Shown: positions 14,379 through 24,251, numbered from the stretch's first letter. The stretch is DNA of 43,635 nucleotides from an uncultured Oscillospiraceae bacterium (GCA_900763685.1 CAAFLF010000006.1:1-43635); one strand, 5' to 3'. Program-made: numbers and translations. The notes: generated by a model not told the origin, from the sequence alone.

Positions 14379-15311
14379 ATGAACGATCTCCGGGTCTTTG
14401 ACGCCCACGCGGACACCATCAGCTATCTCCGCTATCATAGAGGGGACCTCCGGCGCTCGCCGGGACACTGGGACCTGGACCGGGCGGGGGAATTCGCCGG
14501 CTTTGGGCAGGTCTTCGCCCTCTGGGCGGACTGGGTGCCGAGGGAAGCCCTCTGGGCGGAGTGCCAGGGGCAGCACGAAGTCTATTTGACCATGCTGGCG
14601 CGGTACCCGGAGCGAATCCGGCACTGCCGGACGGCGGGGGACGCCGAGGAGGCATGGAGGACGGGCAAAGCCGCCGCTTTCCTCTCTATCGAGGGGGCGG
14701 AGATGCTGGACTGCGATGTCCGGAAGCTGGACATCGCGGCGGACTGGGGCGTCCGGGCGCTGAACCTCACCTGGAACTTCGCAAACGAGCTCTCCGGCAG
14801 CAACTGTGAGCGGCCGGAGCAGGGCCTGAGCGCCCGGGGCCGGGACTTCCTCCGGGCCATGGAGGAGCGGGGCATCCTGCCGGATGTGTCCCATCTCTCC
14901 GACGCCGGGACCTGGGACACGCTGCGCTGGGCCCGGGGGCCGGTCATCGCCAGCCACTCCAACGCCAGGGCCCTCTGCCCCCACCAGCGGAACCTGACGG
15001 ACGACATGTTCCGGGCCATCCGGGACAGCGGCGGCTTCGTGGGGCTCAACGCCTACCTTCCCTTCGTGGGAGGCGGCGGGACCATGGAGGACCTGGCGAG
15101 GCACCTGGAGCGCTTCCTGTCTCTGGACGGGGAGAAGACCGTGGGCCTCGGCGGGGACTGGGACGGCTGCGACGCCTTTCCCAAAGGCGTCACCGGCATC
15201 GAGAGCTTGCCGGACTTCCGGGATTTCCTGCGGGAGCGGGGATGGCCGGAGGAACTACTGGACGATATTTTTTCCCGCAATCTGTCGCGGGTGATGGGAG
15301 GAACCCAATGA
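14379..15311 (+). CDS. Membrane dipeptidase (peptidase M19, renal dipeptidase-like)
   Basis: This 310-residue zinc hydrolase belongs to the amidohydrolase-superfamily M19 group, which hydrolyses dipeptides, often with a D-residue at the C-terminus. Visible signatures are the first metal pair FDAHADT near residue 8, the bridging Glu in SIEGAEML, ALNLTWNFANE, then DVSHLSDAGTWDT and IASHSNARAL for the later His ligands, and GGDWDG near the C-terminus. No signal peptide is present, so it is probably cytoplasmic despite the family name. ATG 14379 has AAGGGAG upstream. The stop overlaps the thrC start by four bases, so the two are coupled. The biological substrate is unknown; turnover of cell-wall or dietary peptides is plausible. 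Confidence 0.88.
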   Translation: MNDLRVFDAHADTISYLRYHRGDLRRSPGHWDLDRAGEFAGFGQVFALWADWVPREALWAECQGQHEVYLTMLARYPERIRHCRTAGDAEEAWRTGKAAAFLSIEGAEMLDCDVRKLDIAADWGVRALNLTWNFANELSGSNCERPEQGLSARGRDFLRAMEERGILPDVSHLSDAGTWDTLRWARGPVIASHSNARALCPHQRNLTDDMFRAIRDSGGFVGLNAYLPFVGGGGTMEDLARHLERFLSLDGEKTVGLGGDWDGCDAFPKGVTGIESLPDFRDFLRERGWPEELLDDIFSRNLSRVMGGTQ

Positions 15312-16795
15312 AATACCTGAGCACGAGAGACAAGATGACGCGCATGGATGCGGCGGAGGCGATTTTGACCGGCCTTTCCCGGGACGGCGGGCTGCTGACC
15401 CCGGAGAGTATCCCCCAGATCGGGGAGGACTTTTTGCGGGAGCTGGCTGGCCTCTCCTACGAGGAGCGGGCGGCCAGGGTCATGGCCCTCTACCTGACGG
15501 ACTACAGCGAGGAGGAGCTGCTGGGCTTCGCGAGGAACGCCTACGGGCCCGCGAAGTTCGACACGCCGGCGGTGGCCCCGGTACGGAAGCTGGATGACGC
15601 CACCCACTGCCTGGAACTCTGGCACGGCCCCACCTCCGCCTTTAAGGACATGGCATTGCAGATGCTGCCCCAGCTCCTCTCCGCCGCCCTGCGCAAGCGG
15701 GGGGAGGAGAAGACCGCCTGCATTTTGGTGGCTACCTCCGGCGACACCGGCAAGGCCGCCATGGAGGGCTTTGCCGACGTGCCCCAGACGAAGATCCTGG
15801 TCTTCTACCCCAAGGACGGGGTCTCTCAGGTCCAGGAGGCCCAGATGGTGACCCAGGAGGGGGAGAACGTGGGCGTCTGCGCCGTGGCGGGGAACTTCGA
15901 CGACGCCCAGGCGGGCGTGAAGCGCATTTTCTCCGACGTCAAGACGCGGGAGCTCCTGGGAGAGCGGGGGTACTTCCTGTCCTCCGCCAACTCCATCAAC
16001 TGGGGGCGGATCCTGCCCCAGGTGGTGTACTATATTTCCGCCTATTGCGACCTTCTCAATACCGGGGACATCCGGATGGGGCAGAGGGTGAACTTCTGCG
16101 TGCCCACCGGGAACTTCGGCGACATCCTGGCGGCCTACTATGCGAAGCGCATGGGCCTGCCGGTGGGGAAGCTCATCTGCGCCTCCAACCGCAACGACGT
16201 GCTGACGGACTTCCTGCGGACCGGCGTCTATGACCGGAACCGGCCCTTCCACTGCACCATGAGCCCGTCCATGGACATCCTGGTCTCCAGCAATCTGGAG
16301 CGGCTGCTCTTCGACCTCTCCGGGGAGAACGATGCCGAGGTCCGGGACTACATGGCGAGGCTCGCGAAGGACGGGCGCTACGAGGTGTCGGACACCATCA
16401 AGGCAGCCCTCCGGGAGCAGTACTGGGGTGGTTGCTGCGGCGAGGAGGAGACCGCCCGGACCATCGGGAAGTACTACCGGGAGAAGGGCTACCTCATCGA
16501 CACCCACACGGCGGTGGCCGCCGCGGTGATGGAGCAGTACCGGGCGGAGACTGGGGACGAGACCGTCACCGTGTTCGTCTCCACTGCCTCGCCCTATAAG
16601 TTCTGCGCCTCCGTGCTCCCCGCCATCGGGGTGGAGCCCAAGGGCGACGGCGTGGAGCTGCTGGAACAGCTCCACGAGGTCTCCGGCGTGAGGATCCCGG
16701 AGCGGCTGGCGGCCCTCCGGGGGAAGGCCCGGCGCTTTGACCTCACCGCGGAGCGGGAAGCCATGGACAGCGTGGTCCTGGACTTCCTGCGCTGA
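15308..16795 (+). CDS. thrC: Threonine synthase
   Basis: This 495-residue PLP enzyme converts O-phosphohomoserine to threonine. It belongs to the long class I form, with the N-terminal MKYLSTRDKMTRMDAAEAI and GLSRDGGLLTPE. The lysine that binds PLP is in HGPTSAFKDMALQ. ILVATSGDTGKAAMEGF binds the phosphate, and NSINWGRILPQ and FCVPTGNFGDILA complete the active site. The ATG overlaps the stop of the M19 dipeptidase. No leader, T-box or nearby homoserine genes are seen, so regulation as a threonine operon is not evident here. It is followed closely by a phosphoesterase. Confidence 0.95.
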   Translation: MKYLSTRDKMTRMDAAEAILTGLSRDGGLLTPESIPQIGEDFLRELAGLSYEERAARVMALYLTDYSEEELLGFARNAYGPAKFDTPAVAPVRKLDDATHCLELWHGPTSAFKDMALQMLPQLLSAALRKRGEEKTACILVATSGDTGKAAMEGFADVPQTKILVFYPKDGVSQVQEAQMVTQEGENVGVCAVAGNFDDAQAGVKRIFSDVKTRELLGERGYFLSSANSINWGRILPQVVYYISAYCDLLNTGDIRMGQRVNFCVPTGNFGDILAAYYAKRMGLPVGKLICASNRNDVLTDFLRTGVYDRNRPFHCTMSPSMDILVSSNLERLLFDLSGENDAEVRDYMARLAKDGRYEVSDTIKAALREQYWGGCCGEEETARTIGKYYREKGYLIDTHTAVAAAVMEQYRAETGDETVTVFVSTASPYKFCASVLPAIGVEPKGDGVELLEQLHEVSGVRIPERLAALRGKARRFDLTAEREAMDSVVLDFLR

Positions 16796-16824
16796 GAAAA
16801 CCAAGGATGAAAGGGGAGTGACGG

Positions 16825-17526
16825 ATGGCACTCTACGCCATCGGCGACCTGCACCTCTCTCTGGGGGCGGACAAGTCCATGGAGGTCTTCGGCGAGGCCT
16901 GGCAGGGCTACGTGGGGAAGATCGAGACCGCCCTCTCGGCCCTGAACGAGGACGACGTGCTGGTGCTGGCGGGGGATACCTCCTGGGGCATCGACCTTGC
17001 CCAGGCGGAGCCGGACTTCCGCTTTCTGGACCGGTTCCCCTGTAAGAAGTATCTCGTGAAGGGGAACCACGACTACTGGTGGGGCACCGCCAGCAAGATG
17101 AAGGCTTTCTTCCGGGAGAAGGGCATCACGACGCTGGACTTCCTGCACAACAACTGCCAGTTTTACGGGGACTACGCCCTCTGCGGCACCCGGGGCTGGT
17201 TTTTGGACGAGGAGGGCAAGGCCCACGACGCCAAGATGCTCAACCGGGAAGTCCTGCGGCTGGAGACCTCCCTTCAGGCGGCGGGGGAGCGGGAGAAGCT
17301 CTGCTTCCTCCACTACCCGCCCCTCTACCAGGGCTATGAGTGCCCCCAGATCCTGGCGCTTTTGGAGAAGTACCGGGTGAGGCTCTGCTGCTACGGCCAT
17401 CTCCACGGGCCCACCATCCGCCGAAGGGTGGAGGGAAGGCGGGGCGGCGTGGACTACGCCCTGATCTCGGCGGACGCGATGGGCTTCCAGCTGAAAAAAA
17501 TCTGCCCTGATCCCCAAGAAAAATGA
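16825..17526 (+). CDS. Calcineurin-like metallophosphoesterase
   Basis: The 233-residue protein has the full phosphoesterase set: GDLHLS near residue 6, GDTSWG near 50, KGNHDYWWG near 76, and GHLHG near 190, which together bind two metals. The GNHDYWW variant and the size are typical of a cytosolic family common in Clostridia whose substrate is not known. ATG 16825 has AGGGGAG upstream and lies 29 bases after thrC, so it probably shares that transcript. No hairpin terminator was found before the tig promoter. Confidence 0.85.
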   Translation: MALYAIGDLHLSLGADKSMEVFGEAWQGYVGKIETALSALNEDDVLVLAGDTSWGIDLAQAEPDFRFLDRFPCKKYLVKGNHDYWWGTASKMKAFFREKGITTLDFLHNNCQFYGDYALCGTRGWFLDEEGKAHDAKMLNREVLRLETSLQAAGEREKLCFLHYPPLYQGYECPQILALLEKYRVRLCCYGHLHGPTIRRRVEGRRGGVDYALISADAMGFQLKKICPDPQEK

Positions 17527-17554
17527 AAAAAGTGTAGCTTTTTGAAAAGGATTC

Positions 17555-17563
17555 TGTTACAAT
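17555..17563 (+). promoter_or_regulatory. Extended -10 promoter of tig
   Basis: TGTTACAAT is an extended -10 (TG-N-TACAAT). No good -35 lies at the right distance. The run TTTTTGAAAAGG just upstream is AT-rich and could assist. The gene starts 54 bases downstream. Confidence 0.5.
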
Positions 17564-17616
17564 AGGTGATCGCACCGGCTCATTTCAGCCGGCCATGAAC
17601 GGAGGAGTAAACAATT

Positions 17617-18999
17617 ATGATTTTGAAGAGCTGTGAAAAGTTGGAAAAGAGCGAGGCCAAGCTGACCATTCAGGTGGAAGCCGCCGAGTTTGAAGCCGCC
17701 GTGGAGAAGGCTTATTTGAAGGAGCGCAAGAAGATCCGCCTCCCGGGCTTCCGTCCCGGCAAGGCCCCCCGCAAGATGATCGAGAACGCTTACGGCGAGG
17801 GTGTCTTCTATGAGGACGCCGTGGAGTCCTCCTGGGCTCCCGCCTTCATGCAGGCCGTGGAGCAGGAGAACCTGCACTTCGTGGGCGATCCCAAGATCGA
17901 CCTGGAAGGCAAGATCACCAAGGACGGCTATATCTTCACCGCCGTGGTGGCCCTCTATCCCGAGGTGACCCTGGGCCAGTATAAGGGCCTCTCCGCCACC
18001 CGCCCCGTGGTGACCGTCACCGATGAGGATGTGGACAAGCGCCTGCGGGAGCTGGCGGACCGCAACAGCCGCCTTGTCAGCGTGGAGCGCGAGGCCAAGG
18101 ACGGCGACACCGCCGTCATCGACTTCGAGGGCTTCAAGGACGGCGTGCCCTTCGAGGGCGGCAAGGGCGAGAACTACAGCCTGGTGCTGGGTTCCCGCAG
18201 CTTTGTCCCCGGCTTTGAGGAGCAGGTCGTCGGCATGAAGGCCGGCGAGGAGAAGGACATCGACATCACCTTCCCCGAGGAGTACACCCCGGAGCTTGCC
18301 GGCAAGGCCGTGGTCTTCCACGTGAAGGTCAACGAGGTGAAGGAGAAGGAGCTCCCCGCTATGGACGACGAGTTCGCGAAGGACGCCTCCGAGTTCGACA
18401 CCCTGGAGGAGCTGAAGGAGAACATCCGCTCTAACATCACCGCCGAGCGGGAAGAGACCGCCAAGCGGGACTTTGAGGACGAGCTGATGGTGAAGGTGGC
18501 CGACGGCATCACCGCCGAGATCCCCCAGGTGATGATCGACACCCAGGTGGAGAACTTCGTCGAGAGCTTCAAGAACCGCATCCAGAGCCAGATGGGCATC
18601 CCCTTCGAGCAGTATATGAAGTTCGCCAACGTGGAGGAGAGCAAGCTCTACGAGGACGCCAAGGAGCCCTCCCTCCGTCAGGTGAAGCTGAACCTGGCCC
18701 TCACCGAGATCATCAAGGTGGAGAACATCGAGGCCACCGACGAGGAGATCGAGGCCGAGTATGAGCGGGCCGCCAAGATGTACGGCATGGACGCCGAGTC
18801 CCTGAAGAGCTACATCACCAAGGACGCCGTGGCCGACGAGGTCAAGCGGGACAAGGCCGTGAAGCTCATCACCGAGAGCGCCATCGCCGCCGACGCCGCG
18901 GCCGCCGAGCCCGAGAAGAAGCCCGCCAAGAAGCGGACCACCAAGAAGAAGGCCGAGGAGGCCCCCGCGGAGGAGAAGACCGAGGAGAAGGCGGAGTAA
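17617..18999 (+). CDS. tig: Trigger factor (ribosome-associated chaperone)
   Basis: This 460-residue chaperone binds the ribosome exit and folds nascent chains. The N-terminal ribosome-binding domain has the signature GFRPGKAPRKMIE near residue 46. The FKBP-type prolyl isomerase domain spans about 155-245 (DTAVIDFEGFKDG, LVLGSRSFVPGFEEQVVGM, ITFPEEY). The helical C-terminal domain covers about 250-425. The last 35 residues form a Lys/Ala/Glu-rich, low-complexity tail (KKPAKKRTTKKK, then EEAPAEEKTEEK). Codon bias is that of a highly expressed gene. It is followed by clpP, clpX and lon, the usual quality-control neighbourhood. A 54-base palindrome separates it from clpP. Confidence 0.96.
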   Translation: MILKSCEKLEKSEAKLTIQVEAAEFEAAVEKAYLKERKKIRLPGFRPGKAPRKMIENAYGEGVFYEDAVESSWAPAFMQAVEQENLHFVGDPKIDLEGKITKDGYIFTAVVALYPEVTLGQYKGLSATRPVVTVTDEDVDKRLRELADRNSRLVSVEREAKDGDTAVIDFEGFKDGVPFEGGKGENYSLVLGSRSFVPGFEEQVVGMKAGEEKDIDITFPEEYTPELAGKAVVFHVKVNEVKEKELPAMDDEFAKDASEFDTLEELKENIRSNITAEREETAKRDFEDELMVKVADGITAEIPQVMIDTQVENFVESFKNRIQSQMGIPFEQYMKFANVEESKLYEDAKEPSLRQVKLNLALTEIIKVENIEATDEEIEAEYERAAKMYGMDAESLKSYITKDAVADEVKRDKAVKLITESAIAADAAAAEPEKKPAKKRTTKKKAEEAPAEEKTEEKAE

Positions 19000-19065
19000 G
19001 CCCCTCTTCCCCAGGATCCTTCGGCGGACGGATGAAAAATTTCCAGAACGTTAATTGATCCGACA

Positions 19066-19119
19066 CATTCTCTCATGGTGTCCGTGGTATGCTGATACCT
19101 ATGATACCATGAGAGAATG
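19066..19119. repeat. 54-base palindrome with a nested hairpin between tig and clpP
   Basis: CATTCTCTCATGGT (19066-19079) and ACCATGAGAGAATG (19106-19119) are perfect 14-base arms, extended inward by a GT wobble and two pairs. Inside, GGTAT (19086-19090) and ATACC (19095-19099) form a second stem with loop GCTG. The right half also holds TGATACC twice, nine bases apart. There is no U-run, so it is not a normal terminator for tig. It could be an operator for clpP, a structured leader or a small mobile repeat. TATGAT at 19100-19105 and TGGTATGCT at 19085-19093 are possible -10 elements within it. Confidence 0.7.
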
Positions 19120-19125
19120 GTTTAT

Positions 19126-19142
19126 CCCGGCTTTTCGCCGGG
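19126..19142 (+). repeat. Short hairpin before clpP
   Basis: CCCGGC and GCCGGG arms with a five-base loop, seven bases after the large palindrome and 24 bases before the clpP start. There is no following T-run. Confidence 0.45.
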
Positions 19143-19166
19143 GTAGAAACGAACGGAGGAATCGCA

Positions 19167-19748
19167 ATGAGTTTAGTACCTTATGTTGTGGAGCAGACCA
19201 GCCGCGGGGAGCGGTCCTATGACATCTTTTCCCGCCTGCTGAATGACCGGATCATCTTCCTGGGGGAGGAGGTCAACGACACCACGGCGAGCCTGGTGGT
19301 GGCCCAGCTCCTCTACCTGGAGGCCCAGGACCCGGACAAGGACATCCAGCTCTATATCAACTCCCCCGGCGGCTCTGTCACCGCCGGCATGGCCATCTAT
19401 GACACCATGCAGTATATTAAGTGCGACGTGTCCACCATCTGCGTGGGCATGGCCGCCAGCATGGGCGCCTTCCTGCTTTCCTCCGGCGCCAAGGGCAAGC
19501 GCATCGCCCTGCCCAACGCCGAGGTGATGATCCACCAGCCCTCCGCCGGGACCCAGGGTAAGGTCACGGACATGGAGATCGACGTGGAGCACTTCCTGAA
19601 GATCAAGCAGCGCATGAACCGCATCCTCTCCGAGAACACCGGCAAGACCCCGGAGCAGGTGAAGGCCGACTCCGAGCGGGACAACTGGATGACCGCCGAG
19701 GAGGCCAAGGAGTACGGTCTCGTGGATAAGGTCATCTACAAGCGCTGA
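19167..19748 (+). CDS. clpP: ATP-dependent Clp protease proteolytic subunit
   Basis: The 193 residues make the tetradecameric serine peptidase that degrades proteins fed by Clp[20 protein letters not shown] is the usual N-terminus. [19 protein letters not shown] supplies the oxyanion region, [13 protein letters not shown] the catalytic Ser, and [15 protein letters not shown] the catalytic His. The third residue, Asp, lies in the C-terminal [16 protein letters not shown] region. GGAGGA precedes the ATG. It is 34 bases from clpX and surely shares its transcript. No CtsR-type repeat (GGTCAAA) is seen upstream; a palindrome of another sequence is there instead. Confidence 0.97.
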   Translation: MSLVPYVVEQTSRGERSYDIFSRLLNDRIIFLGEEVNDTTASLVVAQLLYLEAQDPDKDIQLYINSPGGSVTAGMAIYDTMQYIKCDVSTICVGMAASMGAFLLSSGAKGKRIALPNAEVMIHQPSAGTQGKVTDMEIDVEHFLKIKQRMNRILSENTGKTPEQVKADSERDNWMTAEEAKEYGLVDKVIYKR

Positions 19749-19782
19749 GGAGAACCGCATCCACTTTTTTTGAGGTAATAGC

Positions 19783-21087
19783 ATGAGTGACGACGCGAAA
19801 AAGTCCCTTCGCTGCTCCTTCTGCGGCAAGCACGAGCAGCAGGTCCACCGCATGATCCAGGGCCCCGGGGTCCGGATCTGCGACGAGTGCGTGCGGCTTT
19901 GCACGCGGATCCTGGGGGAGGAGTTTGAGGACGAGGAGCCCGCCATCACGGAGGACATCCCCGACCAGCTGCCCACCCCCAAGGAGATCAAGTCCGTGCT
20001 GGACGAGTATGTCATCGGCCAGGACGAGGCCAAGATCGCCCTCTCCGTGGCGGTCTACAACCACTATAAGCGCATTTACTTCGGGGACGGGGACGACGTG
20101 GAGCTGCAGAAGAGCAACATCCTGCTCATCGGCCCCACCGGCTCCGGCAAGACCCTCTTCGCCCAGACCCTGGCCCGGATCCTGAAGGTGCCCTTCGCCA
20201 TCGCGGACGCCACCACCCTCACCGAGGCCGGCTACGTGGGCGACGACGTGGAGAATATCCTGCTGCGGCTGCTGCAGGCGGCGGATTTCGACGTGGAGCG
20301 GGCGGAGCACGGCATCATCTATGTGGATGAGATCGACAAGATCGCCCGCAAGAGCGAGAATACCTCCATCACCCGGGACGTCTCCGGCGAGGGCGTGCAG
20401 CAGGCGCTCCTCAAGATCGTGGAGGGGACCGTCGCGAACGTGCCGCCCCAGGGCGGGCGCAAGCATCCCCACCAGGAGTTCATCCAGGTGAACACCAAGA
20501 ACATCCTCTTCATCTGCGGCGGCGCCTTCGACGGCCTGGACAAGATCATCCGCCGCCGGGTGGAGAGCAAGAGCATCGGCTTTGACGCTCCCGTGGCCAG
20601 CAAGAAGGACGAGGACGTGGGCGCCCTCTTCCGTCAGGTGCAGCCCCACGACCTGCTGAAGTTCGGCATCATCCCCGAGCTGGTGGGCCGCCTGCCGGTG
20701 ATCGCTTCCCTCAACAGCCTCACCCGGGAGGACCTGGTGAAGATCCTCACCGAGCCCAAGAACGCCTTGGTGAAGCAGTATAGGAAGCTGATGGAGTATG
20801 ACGAGGTGGACCTGGAGTTCACCCCCGAGGCCCTGGACGCCGTGGCGGACAAGGCCATCGAGCGGAACATCGGTGCCCGGGGCCTCCGGGCGGTGATGGA
20901 GGGGCTGCTGACGGGCATCATGTATGAGATCCCCTCGGACCCCACGGTCACGAAGGCCGTCATCACGGCGGACTGCGTGGAGGGGAAGGGGGAGCCTCTG
21001 CTGACCCACGACCCCAACAAGGTGAACTACGCCGTGAAGCTGAATCCCGGAAAGGACGCCGCTCCCGGCAGCGGGAGAGGCGCCTGA
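19783..21087 (+). CDS. clpX: ATP-dependent Clp protease ATP-binding subunit
   Basis: The 434-residue AAA+ unfoldase partners with ClpP. It has the N-terminal C4 zinc-binding domain ([11 protein letters not shown], then CDECVRLC) that recruits substrates. Walker A is [15 protein letters not shown] near residue 122 and Walker [12 protein letters not shown] near 183. The pore loop GYVGDD and the sensor region [11 protein letters not shown] are present. An IGF-like ClpP-binding loop is expected near KSIGFDAPV, which contains IGF. The order clpP-clpX followed by lon is standard for Clostridia. Confidence 0.97.
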   Translation: MSDDAKKSLRCSFCGKHEQQVHRMIQGPGVRICDECVRLCTRILGEEFEDEEPAITEDIPDQLPTPKEIKSVLDEYVIGQDEAKIALSVAVYNHYKRIYFGDGDDVELQKSNILLIGPTGSGKTLFAQTLARILKVPFAIADATTLTEAGYVGDDVENILLRLLQAADFDVERAEHGIIYVDEIDKIARKSENTSITRDVSGEGVQQALLKIVEGTVANVPPQGGRKHPHQEFIQVNTKNILFICGGAFDGLDKIIRRRVESKSIGFDAPVASKKDEDVGALFRQVQPHDLLKFGIIPELVGRLPVIASLNSLTREDLVKILTEPKNALVKQYRKLMEYDEVDLEFTPEALDAVADKAIERNIGARGLRAVMEGLLTGIMYEIPSDPTVTKAVITADCVEGKGEPLLTHDPNKVNYAVKLNPGKDAAPGSGRGA

Positions 21088-21187
21088 GCGTCCGTCAGCG
21101 AAAGTCAGACATTCTCCGGGAGGGACGCCTGCGGGCGCCCCTTCCGGCGTATTTCCCCGGTATCCCTGAGAAAGGAATGGACAAGCC

Positions 21188-23569
21188 ATGGAAGGCATGA
21201 ATTGGAATCTTCCCGTCCTGGCCCTGCGGGGCCTGACGGTTTTTCCCCATATGAGTTTGAGTCTCGACGTGGAGCGGGAGGTCTCCCTCCGGGCCCTGGA
21301 GAAGGCCATGGAGGGGGACCAGCGGATCTTCCTTGTGACCCAGCGGGAGATCGGCACCGAGGCGCCGGAGGAGCGGGATCTCTATGAGGTGGGCACCGTC
21401 TGCGCCATCCGGCAGATCCTGAAGATGAGCGGCAACACCGTGCGCATCCTGGTGGACGGCCTCTGCCGGGCGAAACTCTGCCGCCTGTGGCAGACGGAGC
21501 CCTACCTCCAGGCCAACGTGGAGGAGATCGGCGAGGCGGAGGTCCATCAAAGCCCCCGGGTGGAGGCCCTGCTGCGGCGGACCGCCATCCTCTTCGGGGC
21601 TTACGCGGAGCTGGTGGGCGGCGTCTCGGACGCGGCGAGAGCTATGGTGCTGGAGAGCCGGGACCCCGGCGCGCTGGCGGATTTCATCGCCCACAACTGT
21701 GACTTCCGCTACCACGAGAAGCAGGAGGTCCTGGAGGAGCGGGACCCCTCCCGGCGCCTGAAACAGGTCAATGAGCTCCTGGCCCGGGAGAATGAGGTCC
21801 TGAGTCTTCAAAAGGAGATGGAGGGCAAGGTCCGGCAGGAGCTGGAGCGGGGCCAGCGGGAGCAGATCCTGCGGACTCAGATCCGGGTGATGCAGAACGA
21901 GCTGGGCGAGGAGGACGAGCTGGAGGACTACCGCCAGAGGATCGAAGCCCTGCCCCTGCTGGAGGAGAGCCGCAAGCACCTTCTCCGGGAAGTGGACCGC
22001 ATCGCCCGGCAGCCCTACGGCAGCGCCGAGGCGGCGGTGGCCCGGAACTATCTGGACGTGTGCCTTGAGATGCCCTGGGGCGTGGAGACCAAGGAGCGCC
22101 TCAACGTGGAGGCCGCCCGCAAAATCCTGGAGCGGGACCACTTCGGGCTGGAGAAGGTGAAGGAGCGGATTTTGGAGTCTCTCGCCGTCCGGCAGATGAA
22201 CCCCAACGGGAAGGCGCAGATTTTGTGTCTGGTGGGCCCTCCCGGCGTGGGCAAGACCTCCATCGCCATGAGTGTCGCCAAGGCGACGAACCGGAAGCTG
22301 GCAAGGCTCAGTCTTGGCGGCGTCCGGGACGAGGCGGACATCCGGGGCCACCGGAAGACCTACATAGGCTCCATGCCGGGCCGGGTCATTGAGGCCATCT
22401 CCCGCAGCGGGGCCATGAATCCCCTGCTGCTGCTGGACGAGATCGACAAGCTGGGCAATGACTACCGGGGCGACCCGGCCTCCGCCCTGCTGGAGGTGCT
22501 GGACGGGGAGCAGAACGTGGCCTTCCGGGACCATTACCTGGAAATTCCGGTAGACCTCTCCCGGGTGCTGTTCATCACCACCGCCAACACCACGGAGACC
22601 ATTCCCGCCCCGCTGCTGGACCGGATGGAGCTCATCCGCCTCTCCAGCTATACCGACGAGGAAAAGCTCCAGATCGCCCTGCGGCACCTGCTGCCCAAGC
22701 AGATGGCGGAGAGCGGCCTGACGCGCCGCCAGCTCCGGATCAGTGAGGGAGCCGTCCGGGCCGTGATCCGGGACTATACCCGGGAGAGCGGCGTCCGGCA
22801 GCTGGAGCGCCAGCTGGGCGCCCTCTGCCGGAAGGCGGATATGCGGCTGGTTTCCGGCAATGGCAAGCGAGTTTCCTTTACAGAGAGGGACCTTCCTGAG
22901 CTGCTGGGCCCCATGCCCTATCCCCCCTCCCTCCACACGGAGCGGGAGGAGATCGGCGTGGTGAACGGCCTGGCCTGGACCCAGGCGGGGGGCGAGATTT
23001 TGGCCGTGGAGGTCAACGTTATGGAGGGCTCCGGCAAGCTGGAGCTCACCGGAAACCTGGGCGACGTGATGAAGGAGTCCGCCCAGGCGGCCCTCAGCTG
23101 CCTCCGGACCCGCTGCGGGGAGCTGGGCATCCCGGCGGACTTCTATAAGACCAAGGACATCCACATCCACTTTCCGGAGGGGGCCGTGCCCAAGGACGGA
23201 CCCTCCGCCGGCATCGCCATCACCACGGCCCTCTGCTCCGCCCTCACCGGGCGGAAGATCCGGGCGAGGCTCGCCATGACCGGCGAGGTAACGCTCCGGG
23301 GCCGGGTGCTGCCCATCGGCGGATTGAAGGAGAAGACCATGGCGGCCCTGCGCTACGGCGTGGAGACGGTGCTGATCCCCCAGGACAACGTGAGAGACAT
23401 GGAGGACATCGACCAGACCGTGCGGAAGGCCCTGCGGTTTATCCCCGTCCGGACGGTGGACGAGGTGCTCACCGCCGCCCTCTGCCCCAGGGAGGAGACG
23501 GCGGAGGAGTCCGCCGAGGCGGCTTTCGCCCCGGTGGCAGAGCCCGCGCGGCCGGCCCTGCGGCAGTAA
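21188..23569 (+). CDS. lon: ATP-dependent protease Lon (LonA)
   Basis: This 793-residue protein has the N-terminal substrate domain (about 1-190), a coiled-coil helix, an AAA+ module with Walker [16 protein letters not shown] near residue 350 and Walker [12 protein letters not shown] near 415, and the C-terminal serine peptidase. The catalytic dyad is Ser in [10 protein letters not shown] near 675 and Lys in [10 protein letters not shown] near 718. Length and order are normal for LonA. ATG 21188 follows AAAGGAA. It lies 100 bases after clpX and 10 bases before engB. No clear terminator or heat-shock operator is visible in the clpX-lon gap. Confidence 0.96.
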   Translation: MEGMNWNLPVLALRGLTVFPHMSLSLDVEREVSLRALEKAMEGDQRIFLVTQREIGTEAPEERDLYEVGTVCAIRQILKMSGNTVRILVDGLCRAKLCRLWQTEPYLQANVEEIGEAEVHQSPRVEALLRRTAILFGAYAELVGGVSDAARAMVLESRDPGALADFIAHNCDFRYHEKQEVLEERDPSRRLKQVNELLARENEVLSLQKEMEGKVRQELERGQREQILRTQIRVMQNELGEEDELEDYRQRIEALPLLEESRKHLLREVDRIARQPYGSAEAAVARNYLDVCLEMPWGVETKERLNVEAARKILERDHFGLEKVKERILESLAVRQMNPNGKAQILCLVGPPGVGKTSIAMSVAKATNRKLARLSLGGVRDEADIRGHRKTYIGSMPGRVIEAISRSGAMNPLLLLDEIDKLGNDYRGDPASALLEVLDGEQNVAFRDHYLEIPVDLSRVLFITTANTTETIPAPLLDRMELIRLSSYTDEEKLQIALRHLLPKQMAESGLTRRQLRISEGAVRAVIRDYTRESGVRQLERQLGALCRKADMRLVSGNGKRVSFTERDLPELLGPMPYPPSLHTEREEIGVVNGLAWTQAGGEILAVEVNVMEGSGKLELTGNLGDVMKESAQAALSCLRTRCGELGIPADFYKTKDIHIHFPEGAVPKDGPSAGIAITTALCSALTGRKIRARLAMTGEVTLRGRVLPIGGLKEKTMAALRYGVETVLIPQDNVRDMEDIDQTVRKALRFIPVRTVDEVLTAALCPREETAEESAEAAFAPVAEPARPALRQ

Positions 23570-23579
23570 GGAGGACGCG

Positions 23580-24173
23580 ATGGCCCTGAATTTCAACAAG
23601 CCGGAGTTCGTCCGCTCCGCCGGGGAGCCCCGGGATTTCCTGCGGGACGGGCTGCCCCAGTTCGCCTTCGCCGGGCGGTCCAACGTGGGGAAATCCTCCG
23701 TCATCAACCGTCTTGTGGGGCGGAAAAACCTTGCCTACGTGGGCGCTTCCCCCGGCAAGACCACCCATATCAACTACTTCCGGATCGACGGGAAGGCGTA
23801 TCTCGTGGACCTGCCGGGTTACGGCTACGCCAAGGTCAGCCAGGCGGAGAAGGCCCGCTGGGCCCGGCTCATGGAGAGCTACTTCCAGTCCGAGAGCGAG
23901 GTACTGACGGCGGGGGTGCTCATCGTGGACATCCGCCACCAGCCCACCGCCAACGACCTCACCATGCACCAGTGGTTCCGCCAGTCCGGCTGCCCGGAGA
24001 TCGTGGTGGCCAACAAGCTGGACAAGCTGAAGAAGAGCCAGGTGGAGCCCGCCCTGCAAGTCATCCGGGAGACCATGGAGCTGGGGGAGGGGGACATCCT
24101 CATCCCCTTCTCCGCCGAGAAGGGCACCGGGAAGGAGGAGCTTATCTCCATCCTGACGCGGCGCAGCCAGTGA
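23580..24173 (+). CDS. engB: Ribosome biogenesis GTP-binding protein YsxC/EngB
   Basis: This 197-residue TrmE-Era-EngA-EngB family GTPase is needed for 50S subunit assembly. The motifs are G1 GRSNVGKSSVINRL near residue 34, G2 PGKTTHINYF, G3 DLPGYGYAKV near 79, and G4 NKLDKLKKS near 146. AAGGAGG is placed just before ATG 23580. It is the last gene of the clp-lon run and ends at a strong terminator. The lon-engB pairing is common in Firmicutes. Confidence 0.96.
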   Translation: MALNFNKPEFVRSAGEPRDFLRDGLPQFAFAGRSNVGKSSVINRLVGRKNLAYVGASPGKTTHINYFRIDGKAYLVDLPGYGYAKVSQAEKARWARLMESYFQSESEVLTAGVLIVDIRHQPTANDLTMHQWFRQSGCPEIVVANKLDKLKKSQVEPALQVIRETMELGEGDILIPFSAEKGTGKEELISILTRRSQ

Positions 24174-24181
24174 GAGCGTGC

Positions 24182-24220
24182 AAAAAGGCCCTGTCCGCCT
24201 TGGGCGGACAGGGCCTTTTT
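24182..24220. terminator. Strong terminator after engB
   Basis: An 18-base perfect stem with a three-base loop. Five A residues lead in and five T residues lead out, so it can work on both strands. Confidence 0.97.
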
Positions 24221-24251
24221 GCCGCTTCCGGGGGAAATCCCACGAAAACGA

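Noticed and set aside
11888..14419. 843-codon minus-strand open frame across rbgA, rnhB and yraN
   Set aside because: It runs opposite four recognised genes and is rich in Pro, Arg and Gly, typical of antisense reading of GC-rich DNA.
19066..19142. CRISPR-like repeat array before clpP
   Set aside because: There are only palindromic arms and one nested stem, no regularly spaced repeats or spacers, and no cas genes.
21088..21187. Heat-shock operator (CIRCE or CtsR site) before lon
   Set aside because: No TTAGCACTC-N9-GAGTGCTAA or GGTCAAA repeat is present in the gap.
19732..21357. Long open frame on the minus strand opposite clpX
   Set aside because: High GC leaves long stop-free frames opposite real genes. 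The plus strand has unmistakable ClpX motifs, and the antisense frame has a His/Asp/Gly/Val-rich composition with no domain.
21095..23707. 870-codon open frame opposite lon
   Set aside because: It mirrors lon codon structure, has no ribosome binding site or motif, and overlaps the start of engB.
24182..24220. Long perfect inverted repeat as a transposon end
   Set aside because: It is directly after engB, has A and T runs on both sides, and is a classical terminator; no second copy or transposase is near.
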